This document shows, one piece after another, positions 1-12,060 of a DNA stretch of 64,000 nt; position 1 is the stretch's first letter, and every line of letters starts with the position of its first letter. The position numbers and the translations under genes were made by a program. The notes under the pieces were generated by a model. That model had not been told where the DNA came from and did no database searches. It was given only the letters and a program-made list of their open reading frames with translations. The DNA is from Gigantopelta aegis (taxonomy: Eukaryota; Mollusca; Gastropoda; Neomphalida; Peltospiridae), in NCBI RefSeq assembly GCF_016097555.1, contig NC_054708.1, positions 19,316,596 through 19,380,595 of the forward strand, written 5' to 3'.

Positions 1-1457
1 ATTTGGAGAATTGATTTAATTATTGAATGGTGAGTCCGATAATTACCAAATGTTGCAGGATTGTTCACAATTCACTCTAGTCCATTGTGAGTAAGTGATA
101 GGACACACCACCAAGGTCAAGGTCATCTGGAGTCAATACCGGGTGTGGCCTCCGCGTGTGTTGACAACTGCCTGGCACCGCCTGCCCATTGAAGCAACCA
201 GAGTACGGATGACGTCCCGGGGGATGGTGGCCCACTCGGCCTGCAAGGCTGCTGCCAGCTCGGGCAGGGTCTGGGGCTGTGGTTGTCGCTGTCGGAGGCG
301 TCGGTCCAACTCGTCCCATAGATGCTCAATTGGGTTCAAATCCGGTGATATCGATGGCCAAGGAAGGACATTAATGTTGTTGTTCTGTAGGAAAGCCGTT
401 GTGAGACGTGCTGTGTGAGGCCTGGCGTTGTCATGTTGGAACACTGCGTTGGCGTTGGCCATAACTGGAACGATGTGTGGCCGGAGGATCTGGTCAATGT
501 AGCCCTGTGCATTCAGGTTGCCCTGCACGTGGACCAGGTCAGTTCTGCCAGTGTGTGAGATGGCTGCCCACACCATGACACTACCCCCGCCGAATCTGTC
601 CACTTCCTGCACGCAGTTTGCCGCTTAACGTTCACCACGACGCCTATACACGCGACATCTTCCATCATGACGTCGGAGCAGAAATCGGGACTCGTCACTG
701 AACCACACCTGTCTCCATCGCAGTTGAGGCCATTGTCGATCAATCTGGCACCACTGCAGTCGGAGTCGACGGTGTTGTGGTGTTAAGATGACACCTCGAA
801 CTGGACGTCTGGCACGAATTCCTACCTCACGTAGGCGGTTCCGTACAGTCTGGTCGGATATCCTGCGCAAACCTGGTATTGCTGCGGCTGTGGAGGTGGC
901 AGTAGTCAATCGTTCCCGAAGGTGGCGTACCCGGATGTAGCAGTCCTGCCCGGGGGTAGTGACCCGTGGTCGACCGGATCTAGGGAGGTCACGTGTTGAT
1001 CCATGTTGCTGGTAACGGTCCCACAGTCTGGAGATGGTGCTTGGGGACACATGGAATGCCCTGGCAACGGCCGTTCTGGATTCGCCTGCGTCTAGTCGGC
1101 CGATGGCATTGTTTCTCTGCGGTTCACTGACACGTGGCATGTCCTGGATTGTCAACTGTCGGCCAGATACAGAGGCCAGGCAAGCGAACACCCTGCACTT
1201 TTATACTGTCGGTGTTCATGTTGCACGTGCAGACAATGCACGTGCAGTGGTGACATGGTTTGCACGTGGCTGCGTTTTTGCGAATATTCACATTTTGGAA
1301 CTTTATTGTACAGTAGCTGCGTTTTATCGAATGTAACCGTGGGAATGTGTTTGGGACATGCAATGACCTTATATTTACAAAGCATGAACCGGTAGGAAAC
1401 ATAAAATCGGAGTTATAACCCATTTGTACCCTTTTGCGTTTCTTTTTTTGAAGAGTA
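1..1457 (-). mobile_element. Tc1/mariner transposon, family A, copy 1 (cut by window start)
   Basis: The right end carries the 5' terminal inverted repeat (TIR), reading TACTCTTC then an A-run and AAGAAACGC on the minus strand, and abuts a TA/CA microsatellite. The 3' TIR lies outside the window. The copy is nearly identical along its length to the one at 30998-32495, including the roughly 300-base leader before the transposase, so the two are recent relatives. Confidence 0.93.
133..1140 (-). pseudogene. Tc1 transposase with one nonsense codon
   Basis: The frame is the same length (335 codons plus stop) as the open copy at 31315-32322, starting at MPRVSEP. Codon 172, TAT (Tyr) in the other copy, is TAA here (625-627). 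The stop falls between the first catalytic Asp (WFSDESRF) and the second (QHDNARPH), so no full catalytic core is made. About nine other residues differ from the second copy and no frameshift is visible. The N-terminal half keeps the paired-like helix-turn-helix and the GRPR linker typical of Tc1 transposases. Since a single base separates it from an open frame, the copy was probably inactivated recently. Confidence 0.92.
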
Positions 1458-1494
1458 TATATACACACACACATATATATACACACACATATAT

Positions 1495-1536
<42 letters not shown>
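1457..1536. repeat. TA/CA microsatellite
   Basis: Alternating (TA)n and (CA)n blocks directly abut the Tc1 end. Tc1 elements insert at TA, so this tract is the likely target. Confidence 0.95.
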
Positions 1537-1539
1537 CAT

Positions 1540-2640
1540 GTCAATCATAAATTACCTAATTTAGGGGGGCAAGGAGGGGGTAAAGCATACCTGATAATGT
1601 TAGTACAATGTACACTTTACTGGCACTAGTACTAGCCAGTTAATCAATAATACACTGAAGTTAGCACTACACACTCAAGAGCCCATCAATTCACCTGACA
1701 GAGATGTTAAAAAAAACTGGAGTAAAGCACAAGTGAAGAAATACACAGGTCTATAAATATGCATGGGTAAACAACTGAACCCTGGCCTAAACCTGGCCTT
1801 GTTACAAGCACACATATACATATATATGAAATAAAGTAATAACATGGTTCGCTCATGCACGGAGTCCACACCATTCACAGTTTACATCTGTTGTCACCGT
1901 AGAAATGAGAAATAAATGTACACAGAATTGAACATATGTGTGCAATCTAGAGCGTTACAAAAAAGGATTAAGCACTGCTAGCAAAAATGGACCACAAGTA
2001 ATTCATTGATACTGATAATCACATTTTTGGTTGAATATGTGATAATAAAAGATTAAATTATTTTGTTAAATATTCAAATTTCTATTGCAGCAATTATATA
2101 ACTCCTGTAGATGTGGAATGTAGTGTTGTCCTATGATGCCATGATTGCAGACCTCAGTCCCCATCAATAAACCTTTGCACCCCCACCCCTTCATTGTTTG
2201 TCTTATTTTATCTGTAGGTAGTACTAAACCAAATAACTTCCAGCTGGGTCAAAGTTCGAGGTGCACCCAATTTTTGATAGAGAAGTCCTGTGATTGGTGA
2301 TAAATGTGAGTGTGTTAGTTGTAAAAAAAAAATTGTTTCATCTGATCAAAAAATTTATGCAATTTTATTTCATCTAGTACCACTGTGTCAAGTAGCCTTG
2401 TACATGTATAGGGTACTCAAATTTTGTGCAGAACTAGGGTAGTCATAGATACTACCTGTTATCTCTGAAATGTGCAGCTTGACTCCCAATTTTAACTGAT
2501 TCTCTTTAAGGGTGAGGGGTGGTAGTATTTATATCTGTGGCATTTATGTCAATTGATACACTGCGGGTAGGAGTTTTAGCCACATATGTTACTATTGTCG
2601 TCTATAGGATTTGATTTGGTAGTATACACCCTATAAAACA
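1540..2640. other. Intergenic, no gene seen
   Basis: AT-rich sequence with no exon-like or recognisable repeat structure that I can support. A weak resemblance of 2150-2640 to 29990-30240 is noted among the rejected items. Confidence 0.5.
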
Positions 2641-2737
2641 AAATGTACATAAAAGATCCCTTGCTGCTGTTAAGAGGAAGCAGTGGGGTTCTTCAGTAGT
2701 ATACATAATACAGGCTTTCTGCAAGAAAATAGAGACG

Positions 2738-3186
2738 GGACGTAGCCCAGTAATACACTGCTCGCTCGATGCGCGGTCGGTGTGAGATCGATCCCCGTCG
2801 GTGGCCCCATTGCGCTATTTCTCATTCCAGCCAGGCACCACGACAGGTATATCAAAGGCCGTTGTATGTACCACCCTGTCTGTGGGATAGTACATGGGCG
2901 GTCGGTCTGGGATCGATCCCCCTCGGTGGGTCCATTGGGCTATTTTTTGCTCCACCCAGTGCACCACGACTGGTATATCAAAGGCTGTGGTATGTGCTAT
3001 ACTGTGGGATGGTGCATATAAAAGATCCCTTGCTGCTAATCGAAAAGAGTAGCCCATGAAGTGGCGACAGCGGGTTTCCTCTCTTAATATCTGTGTGGTC
3101 CTTAACCATATGTCCGACCCCATATAACCGTAAATAAAATGTGTTGAATGGGTCGTTAAATAAAATATTTCCTTCCTTCCTTCTTT
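2738..3186 (+). mobile_element. tRNA-derived SINE, head-to-tail dimer
   Basis: This is the window's main SINE family. The head has a tRNA-like A box (GTAGCCCAG) and a B-box-like GGGATCGATCCC. It is followed by a body containing CCATTGGGCTATTT, CACGACTGGTATATCAAAG and AAAAGATCCCTTGCTGCTAA, and ends in TAAATAAAA then TTCC repeats. The first unit (2738-2893) stops at the GGATAGTACATG step. A second head starts at once and runs to the full tail at 3186. A loose body fragment (AAAAGATCCCTTGCTGCT) lies just upstream, near 2650. Confidence 0.9.
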
Positions 3187-3561
3187 TTTCAACTGGTACC
3201 ACACTCGCCACACCCTAAAATTGATGGTCACCCTACAGACTACCTTTGTAAAATTCTTAGTCACCCTTAGCCAATAAAGGTTGCCATGGGCAACCGGGCA
3301 ACTGCTAATTTTCAAACCTGGTGTCTGCCTGATACTGGCAAAAAAATGTGTCACATTGACAGCCAAGTGCAAAGAAAATAATCAGTTCTCCAAAAGATAA
3401 GTATTTTGTAAAATGTTTGATTTCTAAGTTAGCATACATTTTATGATTTGTAAATTGTTATAAAAAATTGATGATGTATTTTGAAGAAAATAAAATTCAT
3501 AAGTACAAAAGAAATAAAGCTGATTTCTACACAGGTAACCAGACATTAGCACAGTAAAGCA

Positions 3562-4481
3562 CAGGCCTGCACAAATTGCACGAACGACAGTTTCGTTCGT
3601 GCACTGGTTATGCCATTTTATTTGGCATAACCGATTTACCGTTCATGTCAAATTTACCGAATTATTAATCCCGGCAACGTACCAACATATTTTTATCGCG
3701 AGTACAAACATTAGACTTGTTCCCAACGCAGTGTAGTGCGTACCGTAACCAGCCAAATTTGTATAAATATCTTGCGAAATAGGTGCATTCCCATTGGTTG
3801 TTAGAAGGTGTTATAGCCGAATTTAACCAATCAAAAATGGTGATATTGTGATGGTCATTACAATCTCGAACTGGATCAGCAACCAGGGTAAACCAGTCAC
3901 AGTAACCCTATTATTAACTGTAATTCCGAATTGGATAACGACAGTGACAATGACAACAGTGTCAGTGATAATGACAGTGACAGTATCAGTATCCATTGTT
4001 CCTCAGATGAGGAAGATAGCACCGAGTCTCCCACTCACGACTGAATGTCATGACATTACATACACATAAAAGACTAATATTATAAAATTAATGGTAAGCG
4101 ATTGCCTTGCAATGAATTCTTATTAATTCACATGTAGTTATGCACACATGATGATGTGTTTTATATAATAGGTCAAGCCTGACAAACACCCAATAGCCGA
4201 TATGTATTTTTGTGCTGGGGTGTCGTTAAACAAGCATTCACTATGTTTTGGTAACTTATTATAATAGTTCTAATCATTATTATTTTTAAATCTCTTAAGC
4301 ATTTGTATACATATACTTTTTACTTAACATTGCCACTCTTGTTTCTCAAAATTAAGTATATATATTTTTTTTTTTAATTATAAACAAAAAAAACAGGTTA
4401 CGCAAACCAAAATAGGTTATGCAAAATCTTTTAGCATAACCCCTTTTCAGGTTATGCAAAAAAAAAAATTGCACAGACCTG
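3562..4481. mobile_element. MITE-like DNA element with CAGGYCTG ends
   Basis: The left end CAGGCCTGCACAAATTGCA is mirrored at the right end, which reads CAGGTCTGTGCAATTT on the minus strand. The left subterminal zone holds two hairpins: GCACGAACGA pairing with TCGTTCGTGC, and GGTTATGCCA pairing with TGGCATAACC. The right zone repeats GGTTATGCAAA several times. There is no coding potential. The TIR start and the subterminal repeats suggest the hAT superfamily (inference). A SINE tail lies inside. Confidence 0.6.
4187..4246 (+). mobile_element. SINE tail fragment
   Basis: CCAATAGCCGAT followed by GTGCTGGGGTGTCGTTAAACA is a 3' tail variant of the tRNA-SINE family. No head is present. It lies within the MITE at 3562-4481. 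Confidence 0.6.
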
Positions 4482-5180
4482 AAGCATCACGTCTGAATAA
4501 CATATTTTTTTGCTATTTCAAATGTCAGAACACCCACAAGTTCCTGGGATTATAAAAATCAATATTCCAGGCAGGAAACTGAAAATAACATACTGATACT
4601 CTATAGTGTCGTACATTGTGGCTAGCTCTACTAAATTTATAATTAGACAGCAATCCTTCATACGTAATGAAATCTGAGCATCATACAGATTTAGAATACA
4701 TAAATTAATATTAAATAAGGGAAATACTGCATGATAATAGAGTCTAATACTGATTAATACATGTGTATTAGAGATGAATTATAGAAAAAGATTCGAATGT
4801 TTGTTCAGCAGTGTCCAACTCTGCTCCATTTTAACTACTGTACAGGTAATGAAAGAATAAATCCATTGCTGCCACTGAATTCAGTTCAAATTCAGAACAA
4901 GTTGTTACAGTGCACGGCTGTCTTGGACGTAGATTCTACAAGGCTGCTAGAATTTTCATAAAACCCACTAGTCATGGGATCAGTGATTTAAAAAATTTAC
5001 TAGCCATGATTAAAAATTCACTAGCCCTACTTTACTTTAAGTAAATACAAGTTTACTAAATAATAGTAATAATCAGATATGTCACCTAAAGAGGGAGATA
5101 TAGCTTTAAAACACTAACATTGGAGGCTTTGGGTGGGGGCAGGCTATTCATATTTACAAAATAGACTTAACATAATAATA
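4482..5180. other. Intergenic, no gene seen
   Basis: AT-rich, with no exon or repeat structure I can support. Confidence 0.5.
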
Positions 5181-5184
5181 TACT

Positions 5185-5600
5185 AATAATAATAAATTCT
5201 TTATTTAATGAGGGTAAGAGAGTTAGCAAAAGCTAATCTTCCCTGAGTCCCTCAGGTACAAACAATACAGAATTACAATACATACATTTATGAACAAATA
5301 GAAAATACATATATATATATGGCAATAAACATATGTACAAATGATATTATTTTAGAAAATATTTCTTGAGTCTATATTTAAAAACAGCAGTATTTGGCGA
5401 TGATCGGATAGCTTTAGATTCCAAAGTACTGGTCCAGAGTAACTGAAAGCATGTTTAAATAAAGACATTTTAGGCTTTAGAATTAATAGATTTCTATCTT
5501 TTACATTTCGAAGGTTGTAGGGATTGTTTTCTCCAACATATATTAATAAGTTTGAAAGGCATAGACATTTATAAATTTAATTTAACTGCAACATTTGACA
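5185..5600 (-). mobile_element. 5'-truncated LINE (CR1/Jockey-like) 3' end
   Basis: The minus strand encodes the C-terminal end of a LINE reverse-transcriptase ORF. The recognisable track is NNPYNLRN, then LLILKPKMSLFKHAFSYSG and PVLWN, which is the usual YNLR...FSYxGxxLWN ending of CR1/Jockey/L2-type elements. After LWN one base appears to be missing. In the shifted frame it continues IRSSPNTAVFKYRLKKYFLK and stops at 5347-5349. The short 3' UTR ends in an ATT-rich tail (AATAATAATAA at about 5190 on the plus strand). Upstream of about 5600 the similarity is lost, as expected of 5' truncation. Confidence 0.75.
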
Positions 5601-5997
5601 GAGGCAATGCAAGTCAAGCTGCGTTACTTGGCTGTTCTAGCATTTTGTCTTCACCCCTGTATTAAAAATTACATTTAATCTGTATAATTTAATGGTAATT
5701 TGCAAAGAAACATTTTTATTTATACTGGATTCTTTCTTTTTTTCAAAAAATGTTATTTAAATTGCTATGGGGCTAAAACTTAAGAAAATGTTTTTATATG
5801 AATTTTAACTTTATTCATTATGAAGTTACATGTCAGTTCATCGGTTTTCTTTTGAAGCAAACGGACTATATATGGTGAGCACATGGTTATTATTCAACAA
5901 AGAACATTCTAGTTTTCATTTTGGCTGTGCAGTTAAATTTCAATGTGATAATTGGAGGGCCAGTTGAATTTGTTTGTGACCGTTTGTGAATCAGAAA

Positions 5998-6041
5998 CCG
6001 GTGTGTGTGCGTGTGTGTGTGTATATACAAACTTTGTGCGC

Positions 6042-6093
<52 letters not shown>
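5998..6093. repeat. GT/TA microsatellite
   Basis: (GT)n blocks followed by about 16 TA repeats, ending exactly at a Tc1 TIR. Confidence 0.95.
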
Positions 6094-6095
<2 letters not shown>

Positions 6096-7596
6096 TGAAC
6101 AAAATAAGAAACTTCCGCTAACTTTGCTTGAACATAACTTGATGAAAACAAACCGAGGGAATAATTGTTATATATGCCTTTAAAGAGTGTTGCATGATGC
6201 ATCGTTTGGTGCAAAAATCATGGCCATAGGTTAACAGAAACTGGGAGAAATTTTGACCAAGTGTGGTAGGGGTTAAAAAAAATCCACCCACTTAATAACA
6301 GGTATGACCACCTCTTGAATTGACCACTGCAGTGCATCGCAGGAGCATAGAATTGACTAAAGTGTTGATTTCTGCCTGTGGAATATTGTTCCATTTCTGA
6401 ATGAGCGCTTGACGAAGTTCGTTGACGTTAGCGGGTGGGTTGGGACGACGCCTCAAACGTCTGTCCAGACTATCCCAGACATGCTCGATGGGGTTGAGAT
6501 CAGGACTTTTAGCGGGCCAGTCATCAATGAAATCAATGTTATTTGTCCTAAAACAAATTACAGTGTCTCTAGCTATATGAGAGGTGGCATTATCATGCTG
6601 AAAAATCGAGATGTTAGCGTTGTTATGGAATAGAGGAATGACGCGATGAGCGAGAATGTCATCAATGACGACTAGTGGTGAACGATAACCATGGGCAATG
6701 GCTGCCTAGACCATGACAGAACCCCCACCCCCGAAACGATCTCGTTCAAGAACACAACAATCAGCATAGCGTTATTTCTCCTACGGTAGACACGCACCCT
6801 GCCATCACCACGCTGTAAAGAAAATCTGGATTCATCCGAAAAAAGAACGGTATTCCAGCGTCGCCGTATCCAACGAGTGTGTACACGTGCCCAATTAAGA
6901 CGATGACGGTGCGTTAAAACGCATCCGATGTAAGGACGTCGTGCATGTAAACCATTCTCCCGCAGACGATTACGAACAGTTTGCCCACTGATTCGGTTAT
7001 TATGAAGCCCAGGTGTGTTAGCAGCAGTAGCAGTGGCAGTTTGGAATCGATTGCGCAAATGCGTGTTCATGATATAGCGGTCTTGACCACGCGTTGTAAC
7101 ACGCGGATGTCCACGACGTGGCAAGTCGTTGGTGCTTCCTGTCATTCGAAATCTTACGCGAAGATTTCGTATCGCTCGACTAGAACTCCCAACATGCCTT
7201 GCAACATCTTCTGTCGACATGCCAGCATCAAGCATGCCAATCGCCCGTTCGCGTAAATTATTGGGTATTCTTGGCATACTAAAAATGCTACAATGTAAAA
7301 AACTTTATTTTTTTTTACAAATTTTGAAGCGTTTTCGTTCACTTGACAACAATGTCAGTAAGACAAGTAAAACAAATTGACCGAATACTACATGGGACAT
7401 GTCGAACCATGCATGCACGTGCAAATTGAAGTTCACGTTGTCGACGATTAACAGTGCAAAAATAATCGATAAAATTCATGAATCCTGATAATACAGCTCA
7501 AGGCTAATACTACCTATATAATTTCATTACAAAATGAATTCTTTAAGACAACAAATACTATATGTACAAATCGGAAGTTTCTTTTTTTTTCCAGTA
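6093..7596 (-). mobile_element. Tc1/mariner transposon, family B
   Basis: TIRs of about 24 bases: ACTGAACAAAATAAGAAACT at the left, matched by ACTGGAAAAAAAAAGAAACT read inward from the right end. Both ends sit in TA repeats, so the flanking TA is the target duplication. The element is about 1.5 kb and contains one decayed transposase on the minus strand. Its sequence differs from family A throughout. Confidence 0.92.
6292..7277 (-). pseudogene. Tc1 transposase pseudogene, family B
   Basis: Starts at MPRIPNNLRERAI and keeps the helix-turn-helix region, a GHPRVTT linker and the first catalytic motif (LFSDESRF). Just after VYRRRN one base has been lost, shifting the frame. In the correct downstream frame a TGG Trp codon has become TAG (6706-6708). 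Beyond it the second motif (FQHDNA) and the third (SPDLNPIEHVWD) are readable, and the frame ends with GGHTCY and TAA at 6292-6294. The spacing between the second Asp and the Glu is 35 residues by direct count, one more than in family A. Confidence 0.88.
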
Positions 7597-7616
7597 TATA
7601 TATATATATATATACG
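7597..7616. repeat. TA microsatellite
   Basis: TA repeat abutting the family B right TIR. Confidence 0.9.
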
Positions 7617-7699
7617 CACGCATGCAACAAATTTTGTATTTAATTATGAAATACAAGCCCCATATTTTTATTTTTATTGTTCTAGACTTGGTACCCTCT

Positions 7700-7813
7700 A
7701 CTGGCGTAGGCAGGATTTTATATTGGGATGTGTATATATGATTTTATAAAATTTAATAGTTTAAAAAAAAAAGTTTCACGGGGTGGGTTCCCATATACCT
7801 CCGTACGCCACTG
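7700..7813. mobile_element. Short MITE, CAGTGGCG-type ends
   Basis: The left end ACTGGCGTAGGCAGG and the right end CCTCCGTACGCCACTG are inverted copies of the CAGTGGCGTAGSCAGG type common in hAT-like non-autonomous elements (superfamily is inference). Confidence 0.55.
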
Positions 7814-9170
7814 CAGGGACGGCGCAAGGCGAAACACTTTTCAAAGAGGCACTTTTGTGGGTTATATTTGTTGTATAGATCTGTGAAAATGTCCTTAACT
7901 GAATTTGAAAGAAGAGTCGTACCACTATATTTTACACTGCCGCCCCTGCTCTGGTACCCTCCCCGCCTCACCCTTTTGAGCTCTAGTTTAGCTCGTGCTC
8001 GTCGTGGTTTCTTGTTTGTTGTATCATGTGCAATCGTAGAACTTGTGCCGGTGGGGATACAGGCTTGCAACAGATGTGTTTAAAAAAAATAATAATAAAA
8101 AATAGGTGTCATATTTATCGACCACCTTAAATCATTGTTGTAATCCCCAGGGATGAAGTGTTCACTGCAGATCCTATCCTATCGTGATGGTCCTTTCCAT
8201 TATGCATGGGTTCTGTTTAAGAACCACTTCCATGCAAACCCTGTGATTGTCGGTTTGTTTAAAATTTTGAAAAACTGCTCCTTTGATACATCCCAACACT
8301 AAACAATGGTTCACCATATTTTACATTTGAAAACTATCTCCAAAAGAATATTCCATCCATATTATCGCGTTTTAAAAATACACGTCTTCCACCTTCCCAG
8401 TAAAATGCTTGAAAGGCTGCGAATCATGCTTTCATGTTATGCTAGTTAACGCGTCAGAGGCCCAGTCATGTGACTTGGCTCTTCAAGTCGACAAGCATTT
8501 TGGCAAGTGGTGGGAAAAACGCAACTTTTTATTGCGAATATATTAAAAACGGGTAAAAAAATTAATTTATTTTATTGATACTTCATATATATATATTGTA
8601 AAAGGTATACGTAAATACCAAACAATAGTGAATTACGTTTTTGATAAATGTTGACCTTTGACATTCCATTGATTTTGATATGAAATATTTTGAGGTACGC
8701 ATGTTTGTACTTAATTTGGGCGTACTTATTTGTGGCACATCCTTTATCTCCTCAGCTTCAGTGCAATCTAAAGCCTGATACTAGCCAAATTATGAGTAAA
8801 TACAAAGTATAAAGTGCTACTTGCCCTGTCTGCTATTTGCATTATATCCGTTTTTATTTGTAGCTATTTTAATTTAATATCTTTACAATAAAATAATTTC
8901 ATTTATTATTACATTTTTAAAATTATTATTGAAGAATCTATAGAGGCCAGCTATTGACTGTTGAAGCAAATGATCCATAAGACATAACATTATGCCATCC
9001 GAAGAGTGTCAAGCTTGCTCAAATGATTCAATGTCTCTGACAACTTTAGACTAGAGTTAGAGTATCTAAAATCTGAATCAAATTGTTAACAACTACGATA
9101 AATTACTCTCCTACTTTTAATTAAAATTAGATTTCACCCAAATTTTGTCCAAATACAAACCATAAAAACC
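7814..9170. other. Intergenic, no gene seen
   Basis: No exon-like structure with supporting splice sites and no repeat I can delimit. Confidence 0.5.
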
Positions 9171-9176
9171 CCATTA

Positions 9177-9350
9177 CAGGGCTAGCTCTGGGTGAGCAAA
9201 ACATTTCGCCAAATTATCTAAAAAAATGCAAAACCAAGTTAATTTCCAACAAAACACCAATTAGTACATTGAAATTTTTTCGCCAAATTCAAATAAAATT
9301 TGCCAGTTGTTCCTAAAATTTGCAATTGCCGAGTGGCAGAGCTAGCCCTG
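9177..9350. mobile_element. hAT-like MITE (CAGGGCTAGC ends)
   Basis: CAGGGCTAGCTCT at the left end is mirrored by AGAGCTAGCCCTG at the right. The flanks read CCATTACA and GCATTACA, a 7 of 8 direct repeat consistent with the 8-base target duplication of hAT elements. AT-rich interior with no coding. Confidence 0.7.
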
Positions 9351-9735
9351 CATTACATTGACACAGATTCCACATACGAGACTGTAACGATGTCACTGAT
9401 ATTGACTTTGTTAAGATCGCATAAGGCAAAATACATGCAGTTTTCTGTTGTCTGCTATTTTGATTGTTTATGGAATACTCTTCAAGATGGGTAGATCAAT
9501 ATGACGTCATCTAACAACATCATGACATGCGCTAAGGTATAAGGCACTCATCATGACGTCAGATTAATTATGTCACATACTTAGGAGGCTTCCACCCCTC
9601 TTGAAGCGTATTCCACAAAAAAGCAAACTGGCAAACAGTGAAAAATTGCATGTGTTTTGTCCTAGGAGATCTTAACAAAGTCGATATAGGCAATATGGTT
9701 TCAGTCTACTACGTGGAATCCATGTCAACGTAATG
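9351..9735. mobile_element. MITE with long TIRs (about 80 bases)
   Basis: The left arm starts CATTACATTGACACAG and includes GATTCCAC and GACTTTGTTAAGATC. The right arm is its inverted, diverged copy (GATCTTAACAAAGTCGATAT to GTCAACGTAATG). Two TGACGTCA palindromes lie in the middle. The hAT-like MITE at 9177-9350 lies at its left edge. Confidence 0.7.
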
Positions 9736-11284
9736 TTTTTTTCACGATTTATGTTGGACAAAAAGTGGAGAAAATCTTAACGGTAATTAAAGGTACATGT
9801 AAGAGAGCAATTTACTGTAGTAATTAACAATTTGGTTCAGACTTTAGTTGCCGACAGTCATGTTGTCAATGTTTGCAGAACTGCAGATTTGTCAAGAGTT
9901 GATAATGATAAGATCTGACAAGACTGGAATATCTATTTTTAGCAAAACGTTCTTGGGGGACGCCCTTGTTCACACTATGCTTGGACTATACTAAAATCAT
10001 GATATTCTTAAGTTAATTATGAAAATGTTATGTATGGAATCTATTAATTTTAATTTATGTATCACACACATATGTCAAAATATGACACATTAAATTTTGA
10101 TTTAAAAACATTTTGTTTTCTATGGACAGGTGGACATAAAGACGGGTTTAATTATTTGTGAAAAGTATGATGGATCTAAATATGTATTATTTTGTATATG
10201 ACTTAAATTGGTATACTATTAAAACGATACATTAAAATAATCCCTGTTCCACGTGAAACGTCTACATACACTTGTATGCAAATTCGTATAGTTGGCAATA
10301 TCTGCACTACACGCTCCAGGTAATAGACAATATTTTGGACTTGAAGAAGCTGGGAAATATTTTGACAAATTCAATACTTACTTAATCGTGGTTGTGATAT
10401 ATAATCTCTCTGGACAGCTAGTAGGTGTGTGTTTTTTGCTTGTATATCACTTAAAGGCCCATTTAATGAGCGCATATCCATCGGCTTCTTCGCCATTTTT
10501 CGGGTTTGTGTCATGTGACTCTGTCACAATCTTAAATTAGGTAAAGCCTTTTAGCTGAATTTATCGATAGCTTTGGACTTCGGCTTACCACTTCACACTG
10601 AATAACATAAGTAACGCACTCGAAGTAAAAAAATAATAATAAAAATAAAATAAATAAAATTTGAAGAACCCTGTTAATAACAATTAATAAACTGCAACTG
10701 TTTTCGTACTGTAGAAATCTATGACAAGATTCTTTTCAAGACTCGATGCTAATGTTACATATATGGCTGATTAAAATTAATAAAATAGACTCACGGACCT
10801 CCGCAACTTATCATCTTTAACTCACCCCAGATTTGTGTAGTAAGCGTGCCCCCTAAAAGTTACTACTCGCCTAGTACTTAGTCAGTACCATCAGTATAAT
10901 CTTTCCATGGTTACAAGCCATACATTTGTGACTATGATAAGGCAACAATTTATGAGCTAATTTATTTAAGTTTTACACTATCGGGTTATAGGCCTACATT
11001 TAATTGTGCCGATTTTGTACATCTTTTTACCCCTAGTTATTACTGATCAACAGGCCTCAGTAATACTATTAGTTGCAATAAGCCATACAGATATATAACC
11101 AATTAAGAGATGTCCCATGAGAATGGATAAACATTTTACAAAAAATACGTCACAAAAATAAAGTGAGGATCCTTTAGAATATGATAGCCGTATAGTTCCA
11201 CCACACATTTCCTAAGTAACGCGTGTGCCGAATTTATAATTAATATGACATAGGGGCCTATAATTAACTGTGTGCTTCCAATTC
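9736..11284. other. Intergenic, no gene seen
   Basis: AT-rich. The short open stretch at 10292-10540 shows no family resemblance, so I do not call it. Confidence 0.5.
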
Positions 11285-11365
11285 ATTTCATTTCAACTTA
11301 TTTTCGGGCTTATATCCAATTAAGGTTCAAGCACACTGTCCTGGGCATACACCTCATAATATTTT
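11285..11365 (+). repeat. Dispersed repeat, copy 1
   Basis: TTATATCCAATTAAGGTTCA followed by AGCACACTGTCCTGGGCATA. The same block recurs at 14005-14085 and, in part, at 60265-60300. Confidence 0.6.
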
Positions 11366-11639
11366 CGAGTTAATTATAAAAAGATTATACGCATAGTTGA
11401 TTAATTAGAAGTCGCTGATAATTGCCAGATTAGTGATTATTTAATTATGATGAATAAATATGAAATACATGTAACTATGATAATGTACATTTATGCTTAA
11501 TTGTGTAGAACTGAAAATTGTTTTAACTTAAATCCTGTGTATTTCCTAATTATGTGTTGAAAAGAAGCATACTCGGATCACCAAAACATGTATATATACT
11601 GACAGTTTAACAAATGAAAAATGCGTAATTTTAGAATTA

Positions 11640-12060
11640 ATTAACCCCCCCCCCACCAAAAAAAACAACAAAAAAAACAAAAACAAAACAACAGACAACA
11701 ACAACAACAAAAACCCCAACAACAACAACATGCTAACTGGGGGAATCTATTTTGTTTCTCTCCCAGGAGCTTGCCGAAGGTGGGGGAGAATACGAGGTTC
11801 GTGTCCCCCCCCCTCCCCCATCAAACCAATTTTTTTTTTTAATGTATTCAATTTTATAAAAGCATGTGTGGGTCGCTCACCACCACCCCTCCCACCCACT
11901 TCCCCTCCAATATAAAATCGTGGCTATGACAGTGTTCCCTCATACAGATCTCGCTCTTTTTGGGAGCTCGGCTTATTAACCCTATACAATCTCAAACTGC
12001 CTTTTTTCCCCCGAATTTTGTGGATCTCCCACCTTACAAAATTATGGATCCGCCCCTGTA
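11640..12060. other. Low-complexity C/A-rich tract and degenerate repeat
   Basis: An AAC/CAA-rich run is followed by C-rich and T-rich patches. It ends in GGATCCGCCCCTG, which looks like the right end of a hAT-like MITE whose left end is too diverged to place. Confidence 0.4.

Noticed and set aside
2150-2640. Similarity of this stretch to 29990-30240
   Set aside because: Shared short strings (CAAATAAC, GTCAAAGTT, ATTTGATTTG) are suggestive of a common old repeat but too few to delimit by eye.
11740-12058. Complete hAT-like MITE
   Set aside because: Only the right end (GGATCCGCCCCTG) is clear; the left end cannot be matched.
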